Shown piece by piece: positions 34,651 through 47,338 of a DNA stretch of 64,000 nucleotides (its first letter is position 1; each line of letters starts with the position of its first letter). Both the position numbers and the translations under genes were made by a program. The DNA comes from Hansfordia pulvinata (taxonomy: Eukaryota; Ascomycota; Sordariomycetes; Xylariales). The stretch covers positions 2,170,001 to 2,234,000 of the forward strand of contig BJKQ01000007.1 in the NCBI GenBank assembly GCA_006538405.1, written 5' to 3'. The notes beneath the pieces were generated by a model. The model was not told the origin of the DNA. It worked only from the letters and a program-made list of their open reading frames with translations, and did not search any database.

Positions 34651-35348
34651 GGTGGCCGGCGTACGAGTATCACACGTCCTGCTTGTTCTTGTTCTTGCTC
34701 TTGTTCAGGGCAGAGGTGGCCGTGGTCGTTGCCGAGGTGGGGCACACTGCGTTCGCTCCTACGGGCGGCGAATGAGGGGCAGCGGTCTCCAAGGGGCCGG
34801 ATTGACGGGGTTGGTCCCGACAAGGTCCAGACTTATTGGACACACTCCCTGACAGCTCTTGCGGTTCTAGCCTTCACTGTCAATTACCTTAGGTAGATAC
34901 CAAAAAGTGCAAACAGCGGAAAGCCGGGTGCCGATCGAGAGTGGTCCCTTGATGACTCCGATAACTGACTCGGGAGGGAACTCCGCCCGGCTACAACCTA
35001 AATGACCGACCTAATAAGACCTTAGGTACGGCCTCCTCGCCCTGGTGGGGTTCACGCGTCCCTGGCCCTGTCAATATCAAAGTGGAATGCAATCTCACAG
35101 CACCATATCGCTTGCATTCTGCGCTTCATACTTCTGCTAATGAACAAGAGGCTCTACATTCAGGAGACATGACGGAATCTAGACGCTTTACTAAGCAGTA
35201 CTGATCGCTGCCACTGTCCGGCACAGATCGCTGAATCCAAGCACATGCCCTCGGGCCATTTCCAGCAGATTCCTCAGCCTCATCCGAGGCTCCTCAACTC
35301 TTGTTTGTGGACAGTGTGAACAGTCCTGTCCTTTTCTAAGCAACAGCA
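34651..35348. other. Intergenic region
   Basis: 5' flank of the OXNAD1-like gene and 3' flank of the next minus-strand gene. A GTACGAGTA word lies at 34661. No gene seen. Confidence 0.6.
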
Positions 35349-37300
35349 TCAAATCCAGTTTCCATCTGGTCGCTCAACAGCCCTGTTCCGAAACATGTGC
35401 AAGTGACGTTCGTCGTCGTCGCGCGTCTCATACTCCACGGCAATGTTGGAATCCTTCTCATCGCGCGATGAAGAAGTCAGTCTCTGCGCCCCAGTCGCAT
35501 CCACAACTCCGTCCACCAAGTCGTTGTTCCTCTTTTCAGGCCTGGGACTCCAGGTTTCTCCCGACTGATTGTCCGCTCGCTTCAGGGGCGACGGTGTGTG
35601 ACGCAGCCATTCGGCTTCGGTCATGCTCAACGCCTCAAATCGTGGCAGCTCTCGCTCATCTACCAGTGTAGCCTCAGAGCCGGAGGTCTGGGGGATTCTC
35701 GCAGAACCGCTGGAAGGCGGGGTCCGGGCCTTGGGTGATTCATACTCATTTAGCTGCCGCTCAAGAACACTACCTGTGGTCGGGATGTAGCCGTCTGGGG
35801 AGGGAAATTGGGGCGATGCTGATTCTTCAGAAAACGACGAAGACGTGGTATAATGCGAGAACGAGTCACCTTCAATAACTTCTTCAGGCTTTCTGGTGAT
35901 CATGATTTCGGTGGCCTTCTTTGGTGCCGATGGGATGGACACAGCCTTGGCAACGCACAGCTGCACCTCCTCCTGCTCGAACTCGTCGCTGTCCGCGAAC
36001 CTCTTCATTGACGGGGTCAAAGAGGGACAGCTGGACCGGACCGAAGATCGTGAAGAACGTCCAGATCGGTCGTCGGGCACTTCGGGCAAAGGTCGCTGGA
36101 GCATCTCAGCTGTCATCCAGCTATCTGGGATGCTTTGCGGGTCTGGGATGTGCGGTCTGCAAGGTGATGTCGAAGACAACTTGGGTGGGCTTCTCAAGAC
36201 ATATTCCTCCATCCTATGCGCATCCGAAGGCTTTGATACGGCCAGGCTGACACTCTTGATATCGTTGTCGAAGACTCTCGCATCCAAGGACTCGACGCCG
36301 AATGCGAATTGCTGAGGGCCCGTCGATGTCACACCTGAGCTGTTCATGGGAGCCATCGGTGCATCTCCAATCGCGCCATGACCAGAGAGCGCTGGATCGG
36401 ATTGATTTGACGTGGGCCATTTGGGATCAGATTAAGCTGGCAGAGATGCTTCATGGATCTGTAATGAAAACAGAAAGTGGCGTAGGGCTCATCCACGGCG
36501 TCGAGAAGGTGGTAATCGTAGTAGGTGGCGTCTTGGGGGTTGTCTACCAAGCCTCCGCTAGGGGAGCTGCATATATCATATATCATGAGTATGGGGTTTC
36601 CGTAGGCGGAGGGGCACATTCTGAGGTGAGGTGAATCAATACTCACGTTATACTATAACGCTCCTGGTTGCGATATCCTTCAAGCCTCATGGCTACACGC
36701 CTTCTTCCCTTGCAACGAAATACGCGAATCTCGATCAAACCGCCATCTTCGGCTGCTGATTTGCGTTCAAGCCCGGGCATGAAATAGAGGTATCGAGTCT
36801 CGATTCCGACGGGGCCACCGTCGACATCTGCTTGCCATCTCTCTCCTGGCTCGTAGAGGGCTCGCGCAACGACGCCGGAGGTCGTGTCAGCTGTATCGAT
36901 GCCCCACGAGACGATGTTTCGGCCGTTGACCAGCATCTTGAAGAAGATACATCTAGAGGGTGGTGGGTCGCTAACGTTGTACTGCAGCCAGAACTGCCCT
37001 CCTGTGGGTTAAGCGAAGAAGGTCAGCGACGAGCAACAAGCAAATACGAGGCAGTGAATCTCGATTACCTGGTGTGGAAGGAACGTAAACGGATACGCGG
37101 GGGTTGATTTTTCTCTGCCGCGTCGGATCTTCGTCGACGGATGTTGATGATTGGCGGCCTTCCTGGCCGGTCGTGATATCATCGCCATATGGGGCAGCCC
37201 TAAGCCTGACAGATGGGCCGTCAGGATGAGGATACTCGGGCAGGTTCTTGGACTGCACGCCAGAGACGATGCTCATCTGGATTCCGCGAAAGAAAGGCAT
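35349..37300 (-). CDS. Conserved fungal protein of unknown function (one apparent 1-base deletion)
   Basis: Exons are 37300-37069, 37001-36647 and 36620-35349. The N-terminal ~285 residues look like a compact beta-rich domain: PFFRGIQMSIVSGVQSKNLP, NPRVSVYVPSTPGGQFWLQY, FKMLVNGRNIVSWGID, RALYEPGERW, GLIEIRVFRCKGRRR and ATFCFHYRSM. I believe this pattern recurs in uncharacterised ascomycete proteins, but I cannot name the family. After LNLIP the frame ends; one extra base at the run 36423-36425 joins it to a long Ser/Pro-rich, probably disordered tail with acidic patches (SDEFEQEEVQ). Total corrected length is 619 aa. No signal peptide or membrane segment is visible. Confidence 0.75.
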
Positions 37301-38760
37301 GCTGTAGGTAGAGAGCGCAGTCTGATGAAGAGCGGAGAGTCAAGCATCGGGGAATGGGCGAGACAGAGAAGCGACGGAAACAGGAGGGATAGAGCGTGGC
37401 GCTCTTGGTCGTGCTGTACGCTGTCTTGAAGGGGCCTCTGGCAGAAGAAGAGCGTAGATGAGGGGTAGATGAAGAAAGGGGGAGGGTGTGCTGGAGGATA
37501 GGCTGAGAGGATAATGGTATTCAGAAGAGAGTGGGAATCTCGTGGTTCTAGGGGGGGCAGGCGACTGGTGTTTCAGGAGCAGGCGAGCAGGCCGGAGCGA
37601 CAATCCACGGGCACGTTGCCGTCACTAAGGCCGATGGCAGAAGCAGACCGGCGAGGTGAATATGGGGCAGGTCCGTTTGCAACAAGGCAATTCGGGCGAA
37701 TCGAGTTCGTTTCAGCAGCGACTGCCCCTTCCGCGCGTCCGTCGCTGATGAGGAGGGCGTGCTTTCCTAACCTGCATGTACCCTCAGCAGGAATGGGCAG
37801 GTACTTCAGGCAGCGCTCTGCCTTCACCTCAGTCTCTCATTCAATCTCATTCAACTATCTGTACCTAACGGAGGTATGAGGTACACTACATGCAGCCCAA
37901 TGTGAGTCGAATTATATGCGGCAGCCCTGGAAGCACATCGACAGTATCCAAGGTATGTCCCTGAACATTAACGGGAATACGCAAGCCTCAGGGAACGGAG
38001 AAAAGCGGACGCCTGTCACTGCCAGTAACACCCGGGCCGAGGATCCCGAAGCGAGCTTCTCTTGAGTAGGCTTGTCCAGGGTTGAAGTGACTTGAAGATA
38101 GCCTGGATTAACATTGGTCGTGCATGCTGCCAGCTCAAGGTCAGCACGCAACTCGACTGGACAGCGACTAACCTACGGTCCAAAGCTCCAGTTACACAGA
38201 GTTCCACGTATGGGCCAGGCATCAGTCGGATTGCCGCCATTGAACATTGAATGAAGGCGGTGGAAAAGGCATGGCCAGACAATTCGTGAAGCCCAGCCCG
38301 CTATCTCATCGGCCTTCCAGCATGCCAACCTCTGAGCAACACAGCAGGCCGTGGTCAGATCTGACGGCCCGCCAGAATACTGCTCAATGTTATGGGACAC
38401 ATCATGACCTCGGGCGCGAGGAATTCGCGTCGAATCATCAATCTACTCGGGGTAGGATGCTGCCTCTCGATGCCCTCCCTCTTCATGGATCGTGATACGT
38501 CACGTCACCTATCAAAACCGATTTGGCTTGGACCTTGCAGCCATGGGAGCGCGAGCTGACTGGTCTTCTATTTCATACTCAACAGACAGGTATCGGCCCG
38601 GTTTCGGTGACCCAAGGAAATGACCTGGTATATACACGCAACATAAAACATGCCGAGGAACACGCGTGTCGTATGCGAATTCTCTTTTATTTCTTCCGAC
38701 TCGGACGGCTGACAAGGCATTCGGGCTAGCATATGGACAATGGGCATTTTATCCATCACT
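37301..38760. other. Intergenic region
   Basis: 1.46 kb: 5' flank of the fungal-specific gene and 3' flank of NDUFS5. Only short uncharacteristic frames. No gene or repeat recognised. Confidence 0.6.
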
Positions 38761-39277
38761 CTATGAGCCCGATCCAAGCACCTTCTGTGTGTCGGCCTCC
38801 CTGTCTAGTAGACCCAAGTTCCGGATCTGGCCGGCGGTGGGCCCATCTTCGCGCGGGTTCGAGGCTTCGGCTTTCCGGTAGGCGGCCTGGAGCTGACGCA
38901 CTCTCGCAGCCTGTGGTTGTTTGTATGGAGTCAGCCAGTGTGTTGCCGCTTGGCAGGGGCAGAGGGTGGGAGGGAAAAGGGCAGTCGAGCGGGCGAGGGG
39001 CTGTGGACGAGCGGGGTCTGACCTCCTTCTTGTGGTGCAGGCACTCGTAGTAGTCCTCGAGGACGGGGGAGCACTTCTTCTTGCCCGAGTCGTCTTCGGC
39101 AGAGGTGTTGGTGGTGTAGCAGGCGAGGACCTCCTGCCAGAAGGGAAAGCATCGGCCGGGACCTGCGAACCAGGGAGAGCAGAGTCAGCACGAGCGCAAT
39201 TGAGATCGAGGCAGCGCAGCAGCATCGGGGGAGCATGGACAGAACGTACCGCCGTTGAGACCGAAACCGGACGCCAT
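38761..39277 (-). CDS. NDUFS5: Complex I accessory subunit NDUFS5-like
   Basis: Small accessory subunit of NADH:ubiquinone oxidoreductase on the intermembrane-space side. Exons are 39277-39250, 39162-39023 and 38910-38761, giving 105 aa. The N terminus MASGFGLNGGPGRCFPFWQE leads into a CHCH twin-Cys pattern: CFPFWQEVLAC and CSPVLEDYYEC, each C-X9-C, followed by HHKKEAARVRQLQAAYR. Twin C-X9-C is the signature of Mia40-imported proteins. All splice sites are canonical. Divergent from SEC39. Confidence 0.9.
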
Positions 39278-39893
39278 GGTGTAAGAGCGGGCGGGCAAGA
39301 AGGGCGAGAGGGCGGACGAGGCGATTGAGGGTATTCGCGGCTTGACGTTGGAGGTAGATTTGGCCAGCCAATGCGTGCCTTTCGCGAAACCAGGCTGAGA
39401 GAGAGGTAGGTAATGGCGGCTTCCTGATTGACTGCCAGCCGGACCAATCAGAGACTTCAATGGGCTTGCTGGGCCCATCATCTGGGCTAACCTTTCATAG
39501 ACTAGTACACAGAGCCGCGGTACGCGCTGGATGTATCTTTCGCAGAGCACCCGACGACTGCTGGGACCCCTCCGTCACCGTCTCCACTTATTCCGCTTGC
39601 CAACACGTCGGCGTTTGATACAGAGCTCCAGCGACACTCGACGGGCGAGCCGCGATGTGCCTGCAGTAGCAAGCTTCCCAACCTCAGCAAACGGCCTGGT
39701 CGTTGTCATGGGCCAGGCTTTCTTGAGCTTCTTTGCCGCCTTTTCAATCCGCCTCTACCGACCAAATCACATCCATGTTATGGCTCGTCCCAACAGCCGC
39801 TGAACACACCCAAACGTCTTCGCGGTAGCTGAGCCACGTCGTCAACCGCCTCTCCCCATCTGCCGCCTCGACCACCTCCCCACACCCCGCGAC
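39278..39893. promoter_or_regulatory. Divergent promoter region, NDUFS5 / SEC39
   Basis: 616 bp between divergent genes, so it holds both promoters. No specific site is claimed. Confidence 0.5.
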
Positions 39894-42755
39894 ATGTCCC
39901 AGTCGCTCTCCGCGCCGCGGGTCCTCCTGCTCGCCGCCCACCTCGCCACCAAATCCGACGTCGAAGGCCTGGCCGCATTGGCTACTCAGCATCCCGCCGT
40001 TCTGCACACCGAGCTGCTCCTCCGCGTCATTCTCACTTGTCTCCCTGAGACGCTCCCCTCCGCTCACTATGTCTCCCTGATCCAACGCATCCAGACCGGC
40101 TCCCTCGCCGATCTTCCCGGCCAGATAACTGTCGACGATTCTTCGTTGCAGGACATATCAGATGCCGAGGCCGTTAAGAAGGTTCGCAAGTTGAAGTTAT
40201 TGCCCCTCGCTTGGGTCGACGCCCCGGACGACGCTCGGAACGACCCCTTCGCCCTCTTCCTCCTTCACCGTGCCCACCGTGTCGACGAGGAGGCCGGCTT
40301 GCTGACCCAGCTTCCCGAACTCCTCGCCCCCTTCCTCGATCACGCGCCTTGCGTACGCTCCTGGGCGGTCTCCACCTTGCTTCCCCTCCTCCGCAGAAAT
40401 TACGAATACTATCCCGACGAACCCATCCACCTGACGCTTTCTGCTTTCGAGCATCTCGACGACCGCTCTGCAGCCAATCTTATATTGTCCCAGACTGGCC
40501 TCAGTGAGCGAGATCTCGCCCATGTTGGGAGAGACCTGCGGGGCCTCATCGGCCCTTGGCTGCACGACAGGACGAGGTGGTCGCACTCGGGGGCCCGGAG
40601 TCAAGATACAGAAGGCCCCGAAGATGGTGCCTCTGGGAAGCATTGCCCAGGTTGGGAGCAAGTACTGGAGTGGCTGGTCACCCAGGCTACGCGATCTTGG
40701 CGGGTGGCTATCAAGGCTGTGGATCAATGGGATGGTCCTGGCGATGTCGACCTCGGCGCCTACGGCAACAGTTGGCTGGATGAGGAAGAGCAAAGCTATC
40801 TGGAACGCAGGTATGCTCGCGCCATCCTTGCGGCGGCGTATTCAGTCCCTGAACCGACCATTGATGCCTTGTCCGATGTCAACAAAGTCATCTCCAAAGT
40901 GATGAGCCTTCTGGACCAGGATGCCTGCCCAACTCTGGGGGTTGCGTCGTCGCTTCTGCCGCCGTTCCTCGACGACACCGGCATACTGTGCCCCCAGAAC
41001 GCCACTCACATGCGCAATAACCAACTGAGCGATTCCAACCCTCTCACCACACCGGGCGAAACGCAAACCCAGCTCTTGCACACGTTGACTCTGAGTGCAT
41101 ATATTCTTACCAAGGCCGGGGCACCATGCACCGTCCGTCGAGCGGGCGAGTTGGCTTTCTTGCAGGACGAGCGCGAGCAGAAAGCAGAGGCTGTGCGCTT
41201 CATCAGCTCTCTGGGTCAAAACGGCCCGAAAAATGACGACAAATACTGGATCAGGGCGCGCAATGAGCTGCTCTGGCTGAGAGACTGGGGCGCTGACGAG
41301 GCCTCCGATGAGCCCAGCACCGAGTCTCGTGGTGTTTTTGGGCAGCTGAACAAGGAGTTCCTCGAAATCGAGTGCTTGAAGGCTTTTCTGTCACATTCTC
41401 GTGAGTCATCCGCATCTCCTTCGTTTGAGGCGTATTCTAATATTAGCCAGGATACTCTCTTGCCAGATCGATCTACGAAGAGGCTCCTACACGTCCCCTG
41501 GATGGTCAAGTCTTGCATGACAACATCATCGCATCAGCCATGAATGCATACGATAATGCTTCAAACCCCAACCGGAGTCGTGGCGGCCTCTTGAAATGCG
41601 ACGATATGTAAGTGTATTGTATTGAAGATGGTAGGCGCGCTTTGCTGACACACACAGCATACACGCCTTCCCTCAGTCCGTGGGGGATTCCCACCCAGCA
41701 GCCAAGAGAATCGAGGCTCTCCTCCGAGCTACGCATACGCTGAATGGCTACAGTCTCGTTTTGAAGCAAGGCGAGCCTTTCATGCCGGCTATTTTGCGAG
41801 CCCACTCGGACCCTGTCTCCTTGGTCGGCAAGGTCCTGGACCAGAACCCCAAGAGCTATACCCGAATGCAGGACTTTCTGGAAATAGGGGCCAACATCGT
41901 CGGCGCCGGGCTTGTCCCGAAACACCCGAAGCAGCCTTTGGCAGATGAATACATTGCTCAGCAGAGGCTTGTTGTCGAGAGGCGGATCACTGCCATGTGC
42001 GTAGACGCAGCCCTCACTGAGGACGACTTCGAGACCGCATACTCTTATGTCGTCAACCGACTAGCCTCTGCCACTACGCCCCCGTCGGCGGCAATCAAAT
42101 CTTCGGTTCCGGAGTATCTTGTCGACGACTACTCGTGGAAAGCGGCGCTCCAGGCGGGCAAGTACAAACGGACGGCGCAGACAGTGCGCCCGACTCATAT
42201 TGGCACAGCCAACGGCAATCCCAACATACGCCACCTGGAGCAGCGCCTCGAGTGCCTGTCGGTAGCCTTGCGTGTTGGCCCAGCCGCGGCGCTGCAAGAT
42301 ATGCTCAACGCCTTTCGAAAATGTGAAGAGGAACTGCATGCGGCAGTGCTCGAGGAGGAGGCGCAGGAAGCTGCCTGGGACGCACAGGCCGACGGCTCCG
42401 GCCATGCGGACACTGTTCAGGCCATGCCTGGAGCGTTTAGTAGCACAGTTCCTGCCGGCGTCAGGCGGGGTGGCGGCCGGGCGGCGGCAGCAGTGGTGAC
42501 TCTGAGGCACCCATGTCACTTTTCGATCTTTCGCGCGCCGTGTCGGCCAAGGCCCACATACCCGCGCTGTCGAGCCTGCGGCATTCCAAAGAGGCCGTTG
42601 CTTCTGGCGACCAGTCTTCGTCCATCGACGAGCAGAATCGAGTGCGGAAGCGCGACCAGTTCCGCGACGCCGCCGTCGGCACCCTGGCGTCAGGCGTTGG
42701 CTGGCTCATCGGCGCCCCAGCTCCTGCGGCAGGTGATGGCCAAGAGAGTGACTGA
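39894..42755 (+). CDS. SEC39: Sec39-domain protein, Dsl1 tethering complex (one apparent 1-base deletion)
   Basis: Subunit of the ER-resident Dsl1 complex that tethers Golgi-derived COPI vesicles. Exons are 39894-41400, 41451-41607 and 41658-42755 (introns 50 nt each). The N terminus (APRVLLLAAHLATKSDVEGL) and ELLLRVILTCLPETLPSAHY match fungal Sec39 proteins. The rest is an alpha-solenoid, including YSLARSIYEEAPTRPLDGQV across the first junction. Near the end the frame slips; one extra base around 42467-42482 restores GGSSGDSEAPMSLFDLSRAV and an end at GVGWLIGAPAPAAGDGQESD. Corrected length is 920 aa. The correct C terminus otherwise lies in a different frame that also carries an ATG at 42513. 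Confidence 0.85.
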
Positions 42756-43562
42756 ACCACGGCGCGTGCACTTGGTGCAGTGAGTTTTGAGTTATAGCTA
42801 ACGTTGAAGGGATTGGCATGGGCAACAGCGATGCTGTGTATGGATTAAGCGATGGGCGGATTTTGCTTGACATTGGAACTCCAGGTGCACGAGGAGAATG
42901 GTGGGTCATTTTGCACAAGATACCAGGCTCAATAATACGTTTCAAGCTACCTACGTTGTAGGCTATAATACCGGGTGTGCTCGAAGCCAGCCTTGAGCCA
43001 GACGGTCGGCTTTCATCAGCCAGGCAGTAGCGATCACGTGCATGGATGGGATAGTCCAACAGTGTGCCTTAAGACGAACGATTTGAGGTCTTTTTCACCC
43101 TCCCTACTCTTCCCGTGTCTTCGTCGTTCATCTCAGAACATATCTATCCCTCTTTTCTTTCTCATTAATTCACCCTCACTCGGCAGCACCATCGAAACCG
43201 ACTTCGTGATAGAACAACGAAGGGGCAAGTGAGCTTCCGTCGGCAGGCATCTTCCAAACAACGGCCTTAAGCCCCCCGCGGTAACCAAATGAATATGACA
43301 AGACAGGGTCACGCTCTCGGGGCCGCAGCAGATGATACATGCATTGGGGCAAGACGACCCCGAGAGGGCGGTGTCTGAACTCGACTCAAGATACCGATCC
43401 TGATGCTCAGCACCGATCTGGCCCACCTTCTCGCAAGACGGGGGCCGACCTGCTCTCCGCCCGCGAACGGGTCCCGTACCACTGGCCCACCCCCCTGATG
43501 GGCACACATCACTCCTGACCCATCTGCCATCCAACCAGCTCCAGCGCGCTGTCGCCACGGGA
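42756..43562. other. Convergent intergenic region
   Basis: 3' flanks of SEC39 and the acidic low-complexity gene. No gene recognised. Confidence 0.6.
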
Positions 43563-44337
43563 TCAGAACCTCGCAAGCCGGTTCCGGGGCCTGCGGCGGG
43601 CGGCGGTGGCTCGGGCGCATTCGCGGTAGGCGGCGCCCTGCTCGTCCTTGTCGTTGTCCTCGTCGTTGTCTTTGTTGACATCACCATCGCCACTGCTGCT
43701 AGCAGCCGCGTCCCCAGCTGCCGTGGGCGCCCTCTCGCCGGCGTCCTGGTCCTTTCTCCCGCTCCGACTAACACCGCCATGAACCACACCACCGCCGCGA
43801 CGACGGCCTCCCTCTTCTTCTTCTCTTCCTCTTGCCTCCCCCCACCGCCGAACGTCGGCGGCGCGCCTCTCCAGCTCCTCGACCTTCCTGCGCGCCGCCC
43901 GCATCCTCCCGGGGCCCGGCGCGCCGTCCCCGCCCGTGCGCGCCCGCTGCTCCAGCATCTCGAGCTTGCGCCGCGCGCACCCCAGCGGCGTCAGGTCCGG
44001 GTCGCCGCCCCACCGCCGCCGCGCGCTCTCCGCCTCCAGGTCGCTGATGCCCTCGTTCTCCGTGATGGTGCCGGTGTACTCGTACCCGCCCGCACCCCAC
44101 CCGCCGCCGTAGGGGCGATGGTGGACGCGGCTGCTGCGGCGGGCGGCGCGAGGGGGCGGGGTCGGCGAGCGCGAGCGCGAGGAGAGTCCGTGCTGGTGGT
44201 GGTGGTGAGAGGAGATGCGCGGCGGGATCGGTGGGGAAGGGTCGCTCGTGATGGAGAGGACGACCGGGTACGGGCGGCGCGTGGGCAAGGCGAGGGCTGG
44301 AAGTATCGGCGGGGGCGTGTTGCGGGGGCCCACGGGA

Positions 44338-44385
<48 letters not shown>

Positions 44386-45133
44386 TCGCCTCCGTCTTCT
44401 TCTTCCTCTTCGTCGTCTGCGCTGCCGTTGCCGTCCTTGTCGCTGCTGCTGATGTGCCGCCCGGCTTCGCCTGCTTCGTTGCCATTGCTCGCTTCGTCTT
44501 CGTCGTCATCTCCGTCCCCGCGTAAGCCGCTGCCGCCGCTGACCCGGAAGCGCGGAGCCCCGCCCGTAGAGCCCCAAGACCCGTCTGTGAGCAGCCTCGG
44601 CGGCGACTTCTTGCGTCTCCACGCCGGGGGCTCCATCCTTTCGAAGGGGACTATGCGGTGTACGAGTCTTCCTCCGTCTCCGCCTCGGCCTCAGCCTCCG
44701 TCGCCACCGCCGCCGTCATCGCCAGCTCCTCCTTCTCTTGTCCCCGCAGGACGGCAGCGCGGTACTCGCGGGCCCACTGGGGTATGGGCGACGGCGACCT
44801 CCGCATCATCATCGTCATCTCCGCCGCTGCCGCCGCCGCCGCTGCCGCCATCTCGTCACTGAGCTGCCTGGATGGCTCGTTGTCTGTGGCCTCCCGCTCC
44901 TCTTCCCCGTCGTGCGCAAGTCTCTGGGCGTCGTTCCTCTCCCGTTGCTCCTGCGCCAACTCGCCGCTCGCGGCCCACGACGACCAGGCGATTCCCATGC
45001 TGGTTGCAGCGGTGCGCCGTGCCCTCCTCTTTGTTTTTCCGTTCTTGAAGGGGGCTTCCGGTCGTTGCTTCCGTCTCGTCGCTGTCGTGCAGCCAGGCTG
45101 CTTCTTTAAAGGCTGTAGAACAGTCGGGAGCAC
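43563..45133 (-). CDS. Acidic low-complexity protein of unknown function (one apparent 1-base deletion; 5' end uncertain)
   Basis: Two minus-strand frames join when one base is added at the GG at 44657-44658, giving EEDSYTRIVPFERMEPPAWR across the break. The joined frame is 524 codons from 45133, but that codon is GTG. The first in-frame ATG is at 44998 (MGIAWSSWAASGELA); CTACAG near 45115 could be an acceptor for an upstream exon. Visible parts: basic N terminus (TRRKQRPEAPFKNGKTKRRA), poly-Ala, an SPIPQWAREYR segment, an (ED)n run, and a likely coiled coil (CARRKLEMLEQRARTGGDG; RKVEELERRAADVRRW). Mostly disordered and highly charged, so perhaps nuclear (inference). No family recognised. Confidence 0.6.
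44338..44390 (-). repeat. CGTCCT hexamer repeat coding for poly(Glu-Asp)
   Basis: About eight tandem CGTCCT units on the plus strand, read on the minus strand as alternating Glu and Asp. Confidence 0.9.
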
Positions 45134-47338
45134 TGTGTCTTTGTCCGCGATGTGTCTTTAGGTGATAGACAAGTCCGCGTCGTGCTGGTTGCTGACAAGA
45201 AAGGGAAACTTAATGTCGGGATTGACATGTGCCAGCAGTCGACTGCCTGGTGTTGTCAGGAACAGAGATTGTGTAGGGAGCTGCGGGCTATTTGCTGCCC
45301 CTGGCAGTCTCCTCTTCTTACCATGTATTCACTCTGTTTCCCCGCTGCTCCTGAGGTTGCACACAATGAATGGTCGGGAAGCGAACCGCGCCCTTGCGCA
45401 GCCCAGGAGCAGCGTCGGGTTGCTGAGGTGACCCGAGGTCAGCTGGCGGCCGCAAGCCTCCCCGCTGAACCGCCAATCAGATACAATGCGTGCTGCAACA
45501 GCTGCAACAGCAGCAGAGGTTGTGAGAAAGCAGATCGGTCGTTTCTGCTCCGCCACCAATTCTCAACCTTGACATGTCACACTCGCCTGCTTCGCTGTCT
45601 TATAGGAGCAGACCTATGGTTCGGTGAGGATTGTGACAAGCCGAAGATGTGGGATCCTCGCAGCCGACTGAACTCTACCATCAAAGTAAAGCATTTCGTC
45701 ACACTCATTATAAGATGATGAGCTGGCTCCATTAAATAAGTGGCTTCTCATCTCGAGGGCACGCATGACTTGAGAGGGAGTCTGCCATGGCGGTAAAGAC
45801 TGATTAATCGAAGGTGGGCGATTGAATGGTTCCTTTGGGCATTCAATATCAACGTGACGTGACTGGCTCGGGTGTTTACAAACCGTGGTTCATGCAGAAA
45901 AGCCAAAGTTCAACGTCCTTAAGTGCAAGAAACCTGCTCAAGTTCAGTTTGTATCCCATATAACCATGGCAGCCACATTGATCCATGGAAGAACCCAACT
46001 GTCGGGTGCCATTCCATATTCCATGGAGCGTCAAAACTTGACCCGTGCCAAATGGGAAGAGGGGGAATAAGCGACCTCGCTGTAGAATGCCCCTCTTATG
46101 TCCCTTTTTTGTTGCTGGAGCTAAGTCAGGATAACGGTCTCGATATATTATCAGCATTGCTACATATGCAGCAAAGCGCATCTATCCCTTCTTATTAAAT
46201 TCACGCCGTCTATTGAGATTTGCGCTGAAATCCGGGATCGGTCTTACTTGGTTCATTTGAGTTTTGATTGAATTTACTATTATCTTGAAGGCTATTATTG
46301 AATGGCAGCACGGCTAAAACGAGACCTACCTTGGGTTACTGGGTATCAAACTCCCATCTGAGGGAGTATGAGGCGCTGCCACCGCCGGAGCCGGAGCCGG
46401 CTGGGAACGCAGCCACGACATGGGGACCCGTGCTGTGCCTGTTTTAAGAGCAAAGCAGCAGTAGCTAAACGCTTTGATGGGGCAGGTCAGTCAAGGGGCG
46501 GCAGAGGGTTTTACCTGTTCAGCTCGGGACGCCGCTGTCGCATGTTGACAGGTTTGGCGGGAGGCGGGTCAAAGCGGGGAGACACAGGACGGCGGCGCGG
46601 AGGCGTCAAGGCGAGGCGGTTCGACAGCCCTGATTACTGGCGTCGCAGGGCATTCAAGGATCATCATCGGTCGCGTGGCGAGAGTTCATGGCTGTCTGGC
46701 TGAAGCGACTTATAGCATGGCGGAGACTATGGGAAATACGGTCGATTCATTGTTGCATTTGACGATCAAATTTTATGTTGCAATCTGTGCAACTCTCGCC
46801 AACACAGCCAGCCGTAGGCGAACGTTGCTGCCGAGAGTCACACTGTCGTTCAGGCTCGTCAAGCTCGAAATACCCTCGGGATGTGAAATAGTAATGATAC
46901 AGTGACAGGCTGAAGAGATGGCGGCTCAGGTGCCCACGAGGTGTTGGTGCAGAGGATCCAGGGGGCAGTCAGGATGTTTGCAGTGCTGAACCAAGACTGG
47001 CGTCTGCCGCGTTCTCCGTGCTGCCGAGAGGAAGGTTGCGAAATCGCCGAGTCCCATCCGATATTAGGGTCAAGAGAAAGAAAAAGAGAGAACATGGTGG
47101 TCGATGCCTTTTCCTTCCCTGTACATCCGCCGAATGAGAAGAACTCCCAAATGTCGCACTGAAGTTCGCGTCCTAGTTATCTCTTGCGAGACTTAACAAA
47201 AAGCAGCTGAGTCAACACCAGTCAGGTCTCACCATGGAACAGGGGCTGGGTCAGTCCCCTATCGCGAATAATCATCGTGCCCTGGCTGTGGCATTAGCAG
47301 TCGATGTCCGGTAATGCTGAAAGATCGCCGGTTGTTGT
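45134..47338. other. Long intergenic region with an AT-richer segment
   Basis: 2.2 kb: 5' flank of the acidic gene and 3' flank of the Tra2-like gene. About 45700-46340 is clearly AT-richer than the rest, then switches to GC-rich sequence near 46370. No transposon termini, tRNA or 5S gene recognised. The frame 46368-46703 is Arg-rich and lacks support. Confidence 0.55.

Noticed and set aside
36344..36646. Intron joining the fungal-specific protein to its Ser-rich tail
   Set aside because: Only one frame stays open through LNLIP, and no donor of normal quality lies between there and the tail; a single added base is simpler.
45700..46340. Possible transposon relic, tRNA or 5S gene in the AT-richer spacer
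   Set aside because: No terminal repeats, no tRNA A/B-box pair with a foldable arm set, and no 5S core sequence recognised.
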